Assembly: GCA_030374765.1 (NCBI GenBank)
Contig: JARGXX010000016.1
Span: forward strand, 620,001-684,000
DNA from: Agarophyton chilense
Taxonomy: Eukaryota; Rhodophyta; Florideophyceae; Gracilariales; Gracilariaceae
DNA: 64,000 nt
Direction: 5' to 3'
Numbering within the stretch: position 1 is the first letter of the stretch; each line of letters starts with the position of its first letter. Of the stretch, positions 23,563 through 33,976 are shown piece by piece. The translations under genes and the position numbers were made by a program. The notes beneath the pieces were generated by a model that was not told where the DNA came from, did not search any database, and was given only the letters and a program-made list of their open reading frames with translations.

Positions 23563-24396
23563 CGCGGCGAGACGCGCCGCGCGGGGATGCAAGTGGCGAA
23601 TAAGGTGGGCGTGAGGAGGGGGAAGGAGAGAGAGAATGAAGGGGAGGGAGGGGGTGGTGAAGGTGGGACGAGGGTAGGGAGTAAGGGGAAAGGTGGTGGG
23701 TGTGGGAGGTGAGGATGAAGTTGGAGAGGTGCACGCAAGCAGGCGTCGGCGCTGCGCACCGCGCAGCACAGCACAACCGGAAGCACTTTGGTGTGCGTCG
23801 CCTTGTTGCGCTTCGCCGCGCCTGCTTTCGCTTCGTTGCTGCACGTGCAAAGCGGCGTTACGGCGCACGGCGCACACGCGGCGCGATAGCGCAGCTCAGC
23901 GCAGCGCACACGCTGCCACTACACGCGCTGGATTTTATTGTACAGAGTAGCTGCCACTGCCGTCACAGCCACGCACGCCACACGCACTGAGGTGCAAGCT
24001 TTCCAGCAAGCTTAAAAAAACCCTTTCGCTGCCGAAGCGTCATCTGCCCATCCCGCCACTCCGCCACCCCGCTACTACCCCGCGTCCAATGCGCGCTCCT
24101 TGTTGCCGTCGCGCGCTGTTGCACGTTCCCGCCCGTTGGTCACCGTCTGTCGAAATGGCGCAGTGCTCACACGTGCGCATCGCGCGCGTCATCGATGCGC
24201 TGGCCCACTGCATCCTGCTCAGCCCTTCTTCCACTGCCCCCGACAGCTAGGCAACTCGCAAGCTAACCTCCGCCGCGTCACCGTCGCCCATAAGGCGCAG
24301 TCCGCACCTCCCCAACCGTTTCCGCCGCGTCCCACCCACCCACCTCACCATCCCCGCTTCACCCCTATCACACACCCCACCCCCGCCAATCAAACC
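23563..24396. promoter_or_regulatory. Shared upstream region of the two F-box/LRR genes
   Basis: 834 bases lie between the two divergent start codons. Both ends are C-rich on their respective coding strands (about 23563-23710 and 24290-24396). The middle holds GCGCA/TGCGC-rich palindromic sequence (about 23750-23920). No TATA box is obvious. A bidirectional promoter is inferred from position. Confidence 0.4.
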
Positions 24397-25128
24397 ATGT
24401 CTGCCTCCTGTCCGAATCTGCTCCACCTTCCGCTCGACGTCCGCCGTCTCATCCTGCATCGCCTCCCCCTCCCAGACGCGCTCAATTTCTGCGCCGCGCT
24501 TCCCGACCCCGACCACTCGCAGCTGGTTCGCCAACGTGTCGCCCGTCTGCGTCCGTTGCGCGATGCTTGGGTACGCTCAGCCCCCGGCGCGCGTCTGTTC
24601 CGCGATGAACCGCATCTTCGAACGCGCAACCAGCGCGCAGCGCTCTCGCCCGCGCTCTTTGCCCGTCTCAACGTGCTTCGATGCAGCTCTCCGCTCAGCG
24701 ACATCAGCGCTGTTTCTGAGCTGCGCGATATGCAACTGCTCGACCTGTCGCACTGTCGCCTCCGCCACATCCCCTCTGCCATCCGCCACTGTACCCAACT
24801 GCGCTTCCTCAACCTGTCTCACAACAGCCTCAAGGCCTTCCCAATCTCAGTGCTGCTGCTTCCAAAGCTCGAGACGCTGCTATTGCACTTTAATAACATC
24901 CCGGAACTGCCGTCTGATTGGGGCAATGTACCATATTTACATCGATTGGGCTTGCATGGATGTGGCGTGCAGGGGCCGCTACCCGACCAGCTGTGCCGCA
25001 TGTTGGGGACCTACACTGAACACAGAGCATCGCGCTCGGCCAACCTACGTGGTCACGGTTTGGATGACACCTGCATCCTCGCCTTGTTCAGAAGATTTCC
25101 CAACCTTTCCAGCTCGCTCATAGTGTAA
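24397..25128 (+). CDS. F-box-like / leucine-rich repeat protein 2
   Basis: From the Met at 24397 (context CAAACCATGT) the protein is 243 residues. An F-box-like segment (LPLDVRRLILHRLPLPDAL) at about residues 11-30 is followed by leucine-rich repeats (MQLLDLSHCRLRHIPSAI, LRFLNLSHNSLKAFPISV, LETLLLHFNNIPELPSDW) and a C-terminal part without repeats. The arrangement matches the divergent gene at 22765-23562, so this is a duplicated pair. An E3-ligase adaptor role is inferred from the architecture only. Its stop lies 90 bases from the stop of the kinase gene on the opposite strand, so the two transcripts probably overlap or nearly so. Confidence 0.75.
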   Translation: MSASCPNLLHLPLDVRRLILHRLPLPDALNFCAALPDPDHSQLVRQRVARLRPLRDAWVRSAPGARLFRDEPHLRTRNQRAALSPALFARLNVLRCSSPLSDISAVSELRDMQLLDLSHCRLRHIPSAIRHCTQLRFLNLSHNSLKAFPISVLLLPKLETLLLHFNNIPELPSDWGNVPYLHRLGLHGCGVQGPLPDQLCRMLGTYTEHRASRSANLRGHGLDDTCILALFRRFPNLSSSLIV

Positions 25129-25218
25129 CACCATAGTAAACTAACCGCACCCAACTCCCCACACAACAAACACTACAACCACTTTGACTTACACGCTCGC
25201 ACAGCTCACCATCGTCTT

Positions 25219-26745
25219 CTACACTCTCAATTCTCTCATCAATTCCGAGCAAGTAACAAAGTAAGCAATCAAGTCCCCATCGATTCGTTGCACGTCCAGC
25301 TGGTATCCTGAGGACGACTTGAACAATTGCAGACACAATCTCACAGGCCGTTCTTGCCCGCCGTTGTCCACCAGCACTCGTATTTGAAAACTTTGTCTCG
25401 GAGGTGTCTTCCATCGCCATTGCAAAGCGTGAAGCGCCCGATATATTTCCATCATCGCATCTGCAGGTAGCCGTTGCGCGCATCGAATCCCCACATCCCA
25501 TTCGCGTTCCCCAAATCCTGGACCACCATGGAGCGAACCATTCGGTGTAGTCATGGGCGGGGTTTGCAAAACCATACCATTCGATGCACTCGTTGTCATA
25601 TCCGCACTTCCCTGTGTATCAGTTATCATAGGACTGTCGGGCACTGAAGGAACTCCATTCATTAATACATGTTGAACATGCTCACTAAACCCACTGAACG
25701 AGGCACGGTCTATGGGTTCCGTGTCCGCATTACCAATCGCAGCTGTAGGGTCTAGAGATGTATCCAGATTCTGCTGCGCATCTTTAATCAAATGATACGC
25801 AACAGTGTAATGGTTCCGACGCCCCTTCTTCAACGCTTTGATAACCTTTTCGCGAGGGTGTTGGGTCTTTCGCAAAGCTTCTTGCAGTATTTCTTCATCG
25901 ATATGGTTCAGATGAGCACCCATTCGAGACGGAACTGCCAGGTAGCGTGGAAGATCTTGCAAGAACCAAGGGTGTTTGCGAATCTCATCCATATTGATGC
26001 GCTTTAGCGGATCGGTAACGAGCATTTTGGAAATGAGGTCCTTGCTGAGATCTGATAAATAGCTTGGCAATATATATAGACCGCCTTTGATTTTGCGAAA
26101 CAAATACGGAATGCTTTCATCGTCAAAAGGAAGCGTGCCGCAGAGCAGCGCGTACACAATGACGCCGCAGCTCCAAATGTCCACCTCCGGGCCTGCATAC
26201 AACTTTCCAGAGATGACCTCTGGTGCGGCGTAATTGGGGCTTCCACAACTTGTCTTGAGGAACCATCCGTCTCTCATGCAGTTACTAAGTCCAAAATCGG
26301 CTATCTTCACGTTTGAGAACTCGTCAAGTAAAAGGTTTTCCGGTTTGAGATCGCGGTGCGCAACCATGTGCGTATGGCAGTATTCGACGCCCGAGATGAT
26401 TTGTTGAAAAAAACGGCGCGCTTCTGGTTCAGATAGCCTTCCGCGCTCGACGATGTAATCAAAGAGCTCACCGCCCGAGGAGTACTCTGTAACCACATAC
26501 ACGTCAGTGGACGTTTCGATAACTTCGTATAGTCGTATGATGTGAGGATGCATGCATAGTTTAAGGATCTTTATCTCACGCTTAAGCTTCTCCTCCATGC
26601 CCTGATCACGGATTTTGTGGCGGTTGAGAATTTTGACGGCGACTTTCTTGCCGGTGGGCTCATGTTCTGCGATTTTGACGCGACTAAAACTGCCAACGCC
26701 AAGCGTCTTGCCAAGCTTGTAGTTTCCGATACGCACCTGCGCCAT
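25219..26745 (-). CDS. SnRK1: SnRK1 / SNF1 / AMPK alpha-type protein kinase
   Basis: From the Met at 26745 (MAQVRIGNYKLGK) the protein is 508 residues, normal for the family. The kinase domain spans about residues 9-262: glycine loop GVGSFSRV, ATP-binding Lys38 in VAVKIL, catalytic HRDLKPEN (Asp132), DFGLSN (Asp150) and an activation loop KTSCGSPNYAAPEV with Thr165 at the position of AMPK Thr172. A UBA-like autoinhibitory segment follows (about 290-335), then a linker and a KA1-type C-terminus ending FVTCSELMRELRV. The catalytic subunit of the energy-sensing SnRK1/AMPK complex; it works with beta and gamma subunits not in this window. The frame opens 17 codons earlier at 26796, but the 26745 start fits homologues. 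No introns. The leader on the coding strand is strongly C-rich. Confidence 0.95.
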   Translation of the reverse strand: MAQVRIGNYKLGKTLGVGSFSRVKIAEHEPTGKKVAVKILNRHKIRDQGMEEKLKREIKILKLCMHPHIIRLYEVIETSTDVYVVTEYSSGGELFDYIVERGRLSEPEARRFFQQIISGVEYCHTHMVAHRDLKPENLLLDEFSNVKIADFGLSNCMRDGWFLKTSCGSPNYAAPEVISGKLYAGPEVDIWSCGVIVYALLCGTLPFDDESIPYLFRKIKGGLYILPSYLSDLSKDLISKMLVTDPLKRINMDEIRKHPWFLQDLPRYLAVPSRMGAHLNHIDEEILQEALRKTQHPREKVIKALKKGRRNHYTVAYHLIKDAQQNLDTSLDPTAAIGNADTEPIDRASFSGFSEHVQHVLMNGVPSVPDSPMITDTQGSADMTTSASNGMVLQTPPMTTPNGSLHGGPGFGEREWDVGIRCAQRLPADAMMEIYRALHALQWRWKTPPRQSFQIRVLVDNGGQERPVRLCLQLFKSSSGYQLDVQRIDGDLIAYFVTCSELMRELRV

Positions 26746-28066
26746 GTCGAAGCGCACGCCGACCAGTAGCGGGCCAAGGCGGCGCGTAGCGATCACGCGG
26801 GCATAAGCGGCTTAGAGCGCTTTGCGGGGCAAGAAGGCGAGAGCGCGACTCGCCGACGCACGAGAGGTGGGGAAGGGAAGGGGGAAAGAAGGGGGAAAGA
26901 AGGGGAAAGGGGGAAGGAAGGGAGAGACGTGGAGAAACGGCGGCGAGGGGGGTGATGGTAGTGGTGGTGGAGGTGCAGGTAGTAGGGGCGAGGGAGAGCG
27001 AAAGACGTGGGGATGGGAGGATGGGAGGATGGGAGGGTGGGTGCGGGGGAACGTAATAACAGATGTGATGTAGAGGCCAAGCAAAGGTGGAGCTGGAGCT
27101 GGGGGCGTGTGAGAGAGCAGCGTGGTGTTGGAAAAGCATGAATGCGCTGCGCTGCGCTGTGCTGTGCTGTGAGGTGAATGCGCGTGTGGACAGCCTGTCG
27201 GTGTGGCTCCGAGCTCATTGGCTGTGCCCGTACATGGAATGGGATGCTTGCATGCGGCGTTTTTTCGAAATTTGTTTGAGCGCCGCCGTTGCTCGTGCAC
27301 CGCTAGTGCATCGTCATGTCGTCGTTTCCGGCATGCACCCATTAGGTCGCGCTTCATCTGTCCTTGAGTCGGACGCACGATGCTCAGGGGTGTGTCTCGA
27401 CTTGGTTTGTTGTCATATCGAGTCGTACCCTAAGCTTATGCATTTCCCTCCCCTGTCGCGGTCACTTTCACGGCGTACAGGACTGCTTCGCATGAGTTCC
27501 TTCAGCTGGGACTTATTGCGTTGCGCAACGTTGCGCAACGTCAAGCGGGTGTGATTGCCAAGCTTAGGCACGCCTATTTGATGCTCACGTACGTTGGAAG
27601 TGGCACGCTCTTAGAGCGTCGCCGCGATTGGGGGAGAGGTGTTTTGAGAAAAAAGCGTTCCATTCCTACACAGTGCACACACCATTATGTAGAACGCAAG
27701 GCATTAGTCTTTTTACATCAGATTTCGAGGATACGTCGACAAAAACTCATCTTTTTCGTTCTTACAAGATTTACACAACAGAAATAGAAACAAGTCTTCA
27801 CTAACGTCGTTCCCGAGGACAACTATCGCGGGTGTAGAACTGCATCGACGCATCAACAACCACTTGCTTCTGCTTGTCTCGCGACGACAAGGACAGACAT
27901 CCACACTCGTGATCTAGCAGCCTTTACTTCAATAATCCAGTTGCCCAACAAAGCTGCGAAGTGCTACTGCATTTCTTCACTTCTTCCAAAAAGAGCGCCC
28001 CGCTCTCGGCAAGGTTTGAATAATGGTCGCACATTTCCAGCACAGCCAAACAAGTCCTTCAATTCT
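26746..28066. other. Upstream region of the kinase gene and gap to the H4 3' end
   Basis: Next to the kinase start (26850-27050) the plus strand is G-rich with GGGAGGAT-type tandem units, that is a C-rich leader for the minus-strand gene. Further right there is a GCGCTGTGCTGTGCTG-like run (about 27150) and a small tandem GCGTTGCGCAAC-type repeat (about 27515-27540). No convincing gene; the open frame 27087-27554 has no recognisable features. Confidence 0.4.
27013..27045 (+). repeat. GGGAGGAT tandem repeat with runs of G
   Basis: About four units of a G-rich octamer (GGATGGGA/GGGAGGAT) upstream of the SnRK1-type kinase start. The template strand of that gene therefore has four closely spaced GGG runs, which could form a G-quadruplex; that is inference. 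Confidence 0.5.
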
Positions 28067-28085
28067 TGGTGGTAAAAAACCACCA
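28067..28085 (-). promoter_or_regulatory. Candidate histone 3' stem-loop, H4
   Basis: About 78 bases after the H4 stop, the mRNA strand reads CAAA, then TGGTGGT, a five-T loop, ACCACCA. The stem is a perfect seven pairs. It shares a GGTG...CACC core, the preceding CAAA and a T-rich loop with the hairpin behind H3. Canonical replication-dependent histone mRNAs have a six-pair stem and four-base loop at this place. Confidence 0.55.
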
Positions 28086-28162
28086 TTTGTTTGTTTCCAG
28101 AATCGCGTGCGCAGCAGCTTAGGTTATGCTACAAGACATGCACCACCGACAAAACCAGCAGC

Positions 28163-29664
<1,502 letters not shown>

Positions 29665-29712
29665 GGTGTAACATGGCTTTTAAAGCTCAACAAGTCTCAA
29701 GTTCAAACCAAA

Positions 29713-29730
29713 AGGTGTATCTTTACACCT
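29713..29730 (+). promoter_or_regulatory. Candidate histone 3' stem-loop, H3
   Basis: Downstream of the H3 stop the sequence reads ACCAAA, then AGGTGTA, loop TCTT, TACACCT: a perfect seven-pair stem with a four-base loop. The canonical animal/algal histone element is CCAAA, a six-pair GG...CC stem and a four-base U-rich loop with U at loop positions 1 and 3, which is what is seen here. Confidence 0.65.
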
Positions 29731-30030
29731 AGTTTTGAGGTAACTTGTCAGTTGGTCTTTATGTCTTCCAGTCCATCGTACTCTTCCGACCCTGGTTTGG
29801 CCTCATGCCACTTGGGAACTCATTTTGAAAATGTATGCGTATATAGTCGTAGATACGCGCTGCAAAACAGAGTGTTTCTCATTGGTTCATATGTACAGAT
29901 AGAGCGCTGTGAGTTACACCATGAACGTTCCTGGGTGGGACACTGGTAATATCATCTCTCATGGTGTTAATGTAGCGTCAGTAACATTCTACGATATGTC
30001 CATCCTGGTTCCGTCGCCAGTAATTGCAAC
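29731..30030. other. Spacer between convergent H3 and TRM5
   Basis: 300 bases of intergenic sequence with no reading frame of note. It serves as 3' flank for both convergent genes. Confidence 0.4.
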
Positions 30031-31482
30031 TCATGTTATTCTGGCCTTCTTTTGTAAAGGTTGTTCGGTGTGCTCTCGTAGAAGAGCAACCTCTTCCGGT
30101 ATGCGTACCGACACGCACACTTGTCGCTTTTTTGGCGCAACATCGCGAACGTCCCTTACATGTAGACTCTCATCTGGGAGAATCCGCATTGCGTCCTCCA
30201 TATTACCACACAAAGCCGCTCTCGTTCTTTCACGCGCACTTTGCATGTCTTCCACACCTCTAACGAAACAATAGCAGTGCACAACGGGCATTGGGGGTGT
30301 ACCGCAGCTCCAATCATTGTATAAGCCCCGAAACACGTCAAGAAATTCAGGCGCACCGGCAGGAAAATTCATAATCACTGTGGTGATCGGAATAAGCTCT
30401 TTTTTCACTAGCCTTGTGATAAATGTTCTTGCACACGAACAATACGTCTTTATAGATTCCTCTCCCAACTTGTTCAATTCAATGTTACTCCTCAGATACT
30501 GCACAGATGCTGGATTAAGGTCGTTCGCGTATACCATTTTGCATTGCTTTTGTTTAGCAGCTGGTATTGTAAATGGCCCGATGCCACAAAACGCATCGGC
30601 GAGGATATCGTCTGCATTTAAACTGCTAATGATCTTTCTGTGCTCCGTTTCAAGTCTGGAGTTCCAATACACCTTTGAAAAGTCCATTCTGAACATGCAA
30701 CCGTTCTCTTTGACAGAAGTGATCAAATTGTTCTCGCCAGCAAGAATCTCCATCGCAAACGTCCGATAGGGACCACCAGTGCTCTCAAGCTTATTCACGA
30801 TTGTTTTCACTCTTGGTCCAAGTTTGTCGAGCATGACTTCGCCGATAATCTGTTTAAACGGCAGTTGATCTTCACGTAAATTCAGATGAGCTATGTGCCC
30901 GATGGATTCGAATGAACTTGGTATGGTGACGTCTTCGGGAATCAACTCCTTCAAAACGGCCTCAGTGGACCAATGTGAATAGTCTATCTGAACTTCCCTG
31001 GAAAGTATATCATGGGACTTAATTTGCTTGAGGAAGGATTGTACAGGAGCCGGGATCGACGAATGGATTTGATAATCGCGCATATTCCTGGCAATATCAT
31101 CCGTTGAAGCACCAACAAACGATGTCTCTATGTTTCCTCTCGGAGAATATATGCGATTTGTACGGGGATGTTCCGCAAGATATTTGAGCAGCAAAAGCAT
31201 GATAGGTACAACGTGTTTTTGCTGTTCATCCGGTGAGGGTTTTACGACCGACGACACGCGATGAATTGAAAGAGCATGCTCCTTCATTGCTTTTCTTGTT
31301 CCATGGCAGAGCTTTGCTGGTACTCGAAGGGCGTATAGTTTGTAATGCCCAGAAAAAGAAGCTTTGTCGAGGGAGATTTTAGCCAATTTTGACTGACGCC
31401 CAGACGCGGGCATCTGGGCAGAGAATGGATTTGTCCCTGGAAAAATAAGCCGGAAGAAAGTTTTCGCGAAAGCGAATGCCAT
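30031..31482 (-). CDS. TRM5: tRNA (guanine37-N1)-methyltransferase, Trm5 type
   Basis: A 483-residue protein of the eukaryotic/archaeal Trm5 family, which makes m1G37 next to the anticodon using S-adenosylmethionine and prevents +1 frameshifting. Visible are the N-terminal region (SFESIGHIAHLNLRE), the AdoMet-binding motif LADAFCGIGPFTIPA, the acidic YANDLNP motif, and the catalytic-site motif MNFPAGAPEFLD (usually MNLP). The first Met starts a hydrophobic, Phe-rich, basic leader (MAFAFAKTFFRLIFPG) that looks mitochondrial. A second Met (MPASGRQSK, at 31413) could start a cytosolic/nuclear form, as known for yeast Trm5. No intron. Divergent to ALG3 over 644 bases. Confidence 0.93.
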   Translation of the reverse strand: MAFAFAKTFFRLIFPGTNPFSAQMPASGRQSKLAKISLDKASFSGHYKLYALRVPAKLCHGTRKAMKEHALSIHRVSSVVKPSPDEQQKHVVPIMLLLLKYLAEHPRTNRIYSPRGNIETSFVGASTDDIARNMRDYQIHSSIPAPVQSFLKQIKSHDILSREVQIDYSHWSTEAVLKELIPEDVTIPSSFESIGHIAHLNLREDQLPFKQIIGEVMLDKLGPRVKTIVNKLESTGGPYRTFAMEILAGENNLITSVKENGCMFRMDFSKVYWNSRLETEHRKIISSLNADDILADAFCGIGPFTIPAAKQKQCKMVYANDLNPASVQYLRSNIELNKLGEESIKTYCSCARTFITRLVKKELIPITTVIMNFPAGAPEFLDVFRGLYNDWSCGTPPMPVVHCYCFVRGVEDMQSARERTRAALCGNMEDAMRILPDESLHVRDVRDVAPKKRQVCVSVRIPEEVALLREHTEQPLQKKARIT

Positions 31483-32126
31483 GGACTAAGAGAAAAAGAT
31501 ACCTTATGGTCTTTATCGATGATCCGCTTCTCTCATTCCCCACCCAAGTGATGGTTCGAAACACTCCCCCAAAAATAGCAGGCTACCACCGCGGGTACCA
31601 TAGAGATGGAGGATAGATACGGATACTGTAAGATCTGAATTCTAAGATCAGTCTCGTGTACACGTACAGTACATGTATAACTGGGAAAGCCTACATGAAC
31701 ACCAGTATGTTGACTGCCGTAAGTGGCGTCATAGAGGTTGCAAACGCTCACCCATAAATGATGTCAGCAGACATGGTCGTTGTGCTGAGATATCGAATTA
31801 GCGAGCATCCCTTCTATGATAGAGAAATAACCAACCATAAGTGCGAAAGTCGTGAGTATTCATTACGCCTTACATCCAGGCATCCCATTTCTCTTGCTCC
31901 AGTTTTGCGCCACAACCCTGAAACTGCACGTATCGGTGCACGTAGCACTTTCACTTCTGCTCAGTGTAAGACTGCAATCTGACTAACAACGGCTCAACAA
32001 AACAGCTTTCGTTTCGTCGAGTGAGTCTTACTTCCAACGGCGCCTTTGCGCCACCATTTCAACAAATCATCTGGACCTGCTGGACCTTGTGCGTGATCTT
32101 GGAGCCGATAGAATCTACATCATAAC
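31483..32126. promoter_or_regulatory. Shared upstream region of TRM5 and ALG3
   Basis: Between two divergent start codons. It contains short inverted TACGTGTAC/GTACAGTACATGT-like sequence (about 31655-31680) but no clear TATA box and no coding frame of note. Confidence 0.35.
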
Positions 32127-33512
32127 TTGCGACCAAAAGACGGCATCGCCTCCCATGACAAGTGGGCGTATCAGGTTATGATGAAGAACAAAGATGAAAG
32201 TTTGTTTTCTTCCCGGTTTGGCGTGTTCGGAACTGCTGAGAGCTTTTTGCAGAAGCATTTCTTCCTCATCTCAGCTATCCTAATCCTCACCAACTTTCTC
32301 GGATGTATTATGATCATCGAAAAGGTCCCTTATACAGAAATTGACTGGAAGGCGTACATGGAGGAAGTGGCAGGAGTCGTCGAGCATGGAGAGTTCGACT
32401 ACAAGCAATTGCGAGGTGGTACGGGGCCGCTTGTCTACCCGGCAGGTTTCGTATACATCTACTCTGTCTTGTACTACGCTACAGGCCATGGAAACAGCAT
32501 TCGGTTCGCGCAGTACATCTTCGCAGTTTTCCATTCCTTGACTCTTGCAATTGTCCTCGCGATCTACTATAAGTGTCACGCGGATGTCCATGACAGAGAT
32601 TTTTATCGATATCCATTGTATATTGTTGGATTCCTGTTCTTATCAAGGAGGATATTGTCGCTGTTTGTCCTTCGACTGTTTAATGACTGTGTTCAAACAT
32701 TGCTCATATACATCTCCGTTCTGCTGTTTATTCACAATCAATGGAGTCTCGGCTGCTTATTGTATAGTTTATCCGTGTCTGTTAAGATGAATGCTTTGCT
32801 GTATGCTCCAGGTCTAGCAGTCCTACTCTGTCAAGCTCGCGGTTTCGGTGGTTTCTTGCGTCAAGTTATTGGAATCTGTTTTGTTCTTCAGGTATCCCTT
32901 GGACTCCCATTCTTGCTCTACGCACCCGTCAGTTATATCTCTCGTGCTTTTGAGCTGACTAGGGAGTTTCTGTACGAATGGAGCGTCAACGGTGCCTTCT
33001 TGTCCGAGCACTCTTTTCTTGACAAGAAGCTCGCCGTGTCTTTGCTCGGTATGCATATCTGTTTTCTACTTCTTTTCGCTCACTATCGTTGGACTTCTGG
33101 CTTGGATGGAGGTCTAATTGGTTTAGCACTCCCGCACTCCGTGGGAATTAGAAACATTTTTCGTCACATGTTCAAAGAGGAGCGTCGAAAACTTCGCTCA
33201 ACGCACATCGCGACGGTTCTATTCGCTTCGAATTTTATCGGTATTGTGTTCGCGCGAACATTGCACTACCAGTTCTATACCTGGTATGCGCATACAATCC
33301 CTTTCCTAATTTGGGGTGGACCGTATCCTTTCTTTTTGAAGATTATGATCATTGCAACCATTGAGATCGTCTATAACATTTTCCCTCCTTCGTCGGTTCC
33401 AGCCGTTGCTCTCAACCTCTGCCACATCGCGACGCTCTTGTCCATGTGGATGGAGCCGAAGGCGAATTGGGTTTCGATTTTTGAAAAGCCGAGTGATGGC
33501 AAGGTTGAGTGA
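32127..33512 (+). CDS. ALG3: ALG3 dolichyl-P-Man:Man5GlcNAc2-PP-dolichol alpha-1,3-mannosyltransferase
   Basis: A 461-residue multi-pass ER membrane protein. It adds the sixth mannose, the first one on the lumenal side, to the lipid-linked oligosaccharide for N-glycosylation, using dolichyl-phosphate mannose. The family signature is clear: PYTEIDWKAYMEEV near residue 75, LRGGTGPLVYPAGFVYIYS, then VKMNALLYAPGLAVLL, and a C-terminal part with HYQFYTWYAHTIPFL. The conserved Asp of TEIDW in the first lumenal loop is present. Around ten hydrophobic segments follow. Translation may start at 32127 or at the Met pair about 17 codons later; the first gives a short hydrophilic N-terminus. No intron in 1.4 kb. 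Its 3' end converges on the SOUL-like gene. Confidence 0.95.
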   Translation: MRPKDGIASHDKWAYQVMMKNKDESLFSSRFGVFGTAESFLQKHFFLISAILILTNFLGCIMIIEKVPYTEIDWKAYMEEVAGVVEHGEFDYKQLRGGTGPLVYPAGFVYIYSVLYYATGHGNSIRFAQYIFAVFHSLTLAIVLAIYYKCHADVHDRDFYRYPLYIVGFLFLSRRILSLFVLRLFNDCVQTLLIYISVLLFIHNQWSLGCLLYSLSVSVKMNALLYAPGLAVLLCQARGFGGFLRQVIGICFVLQVSLGLPFLLYAPVSYISRAFELTREFLYEWSVNGAFLSEHSFLDKKLAVSLLGMHICFLLLFAHYRWTSGLDGGLIGLALPHSVGIRNIFRHMFKEERRKLRSTHIATVLFASNFIGIVFARTLHYQFYTWYAHTIPFLIWGGPYPFFLKIMIIATIEIVYNIFPPSSVPAVALNLCHIATLLSMWMEPKANWVSIFEKPSDGKVE

Positions 33513-33976
33513 GCAGTGATAAGGGTTTAATATGTCTCGCGGACCGCTTTAAGCAGCACCAACTTTACTGCATTGGGCGAGGCACCTCGCTTATACGGCG
33601 AGATGTGCCGGGCAAACTAAGGGTCTCTGACGTTCTGTCATTCAGAGCCCGCCAAACCGTTTCCAGCATGCTGATTGAACATAGACAACCTCACGACCCA
33701 ACGTGCCAAGTTGCGGGCTGATCAATTGAAGAGCTCGATTTGCTTTTGATTCAAAGTGACGTTTGTTTCGGGCGCTGGAAAGACTAGGTGTTCCAACAAT
33801 AAGGGCCCTCAACTAGTCCTCAAAATCATTCAATATCAGGAGAAAAAGAACAAGGTGTATCCATCTCAATTTCTGCGTTTCGTTGGTTGCGTACCATATC
33901 AATGGTTAGGCAGTGACCTCGACAATCTCATATATTGGTGTTCTTGGATCTTGGATCTTGATTTGACAACTCCTCG
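33513..33976. other. Gap between convergent ALG3 and SOUL-like gene
   Basis: No gene seen. Short frames only; a small tandem CTTGGATCTTGGATCTTG stretch lies at about 33943-33961. Confidence 0.4.

Noticed and set aside
27087-27554. 155-codon plus-strand frame between the kinase and H4.
   Set aside because: Starts in the G-rich leader shadow and has no recognisable features.
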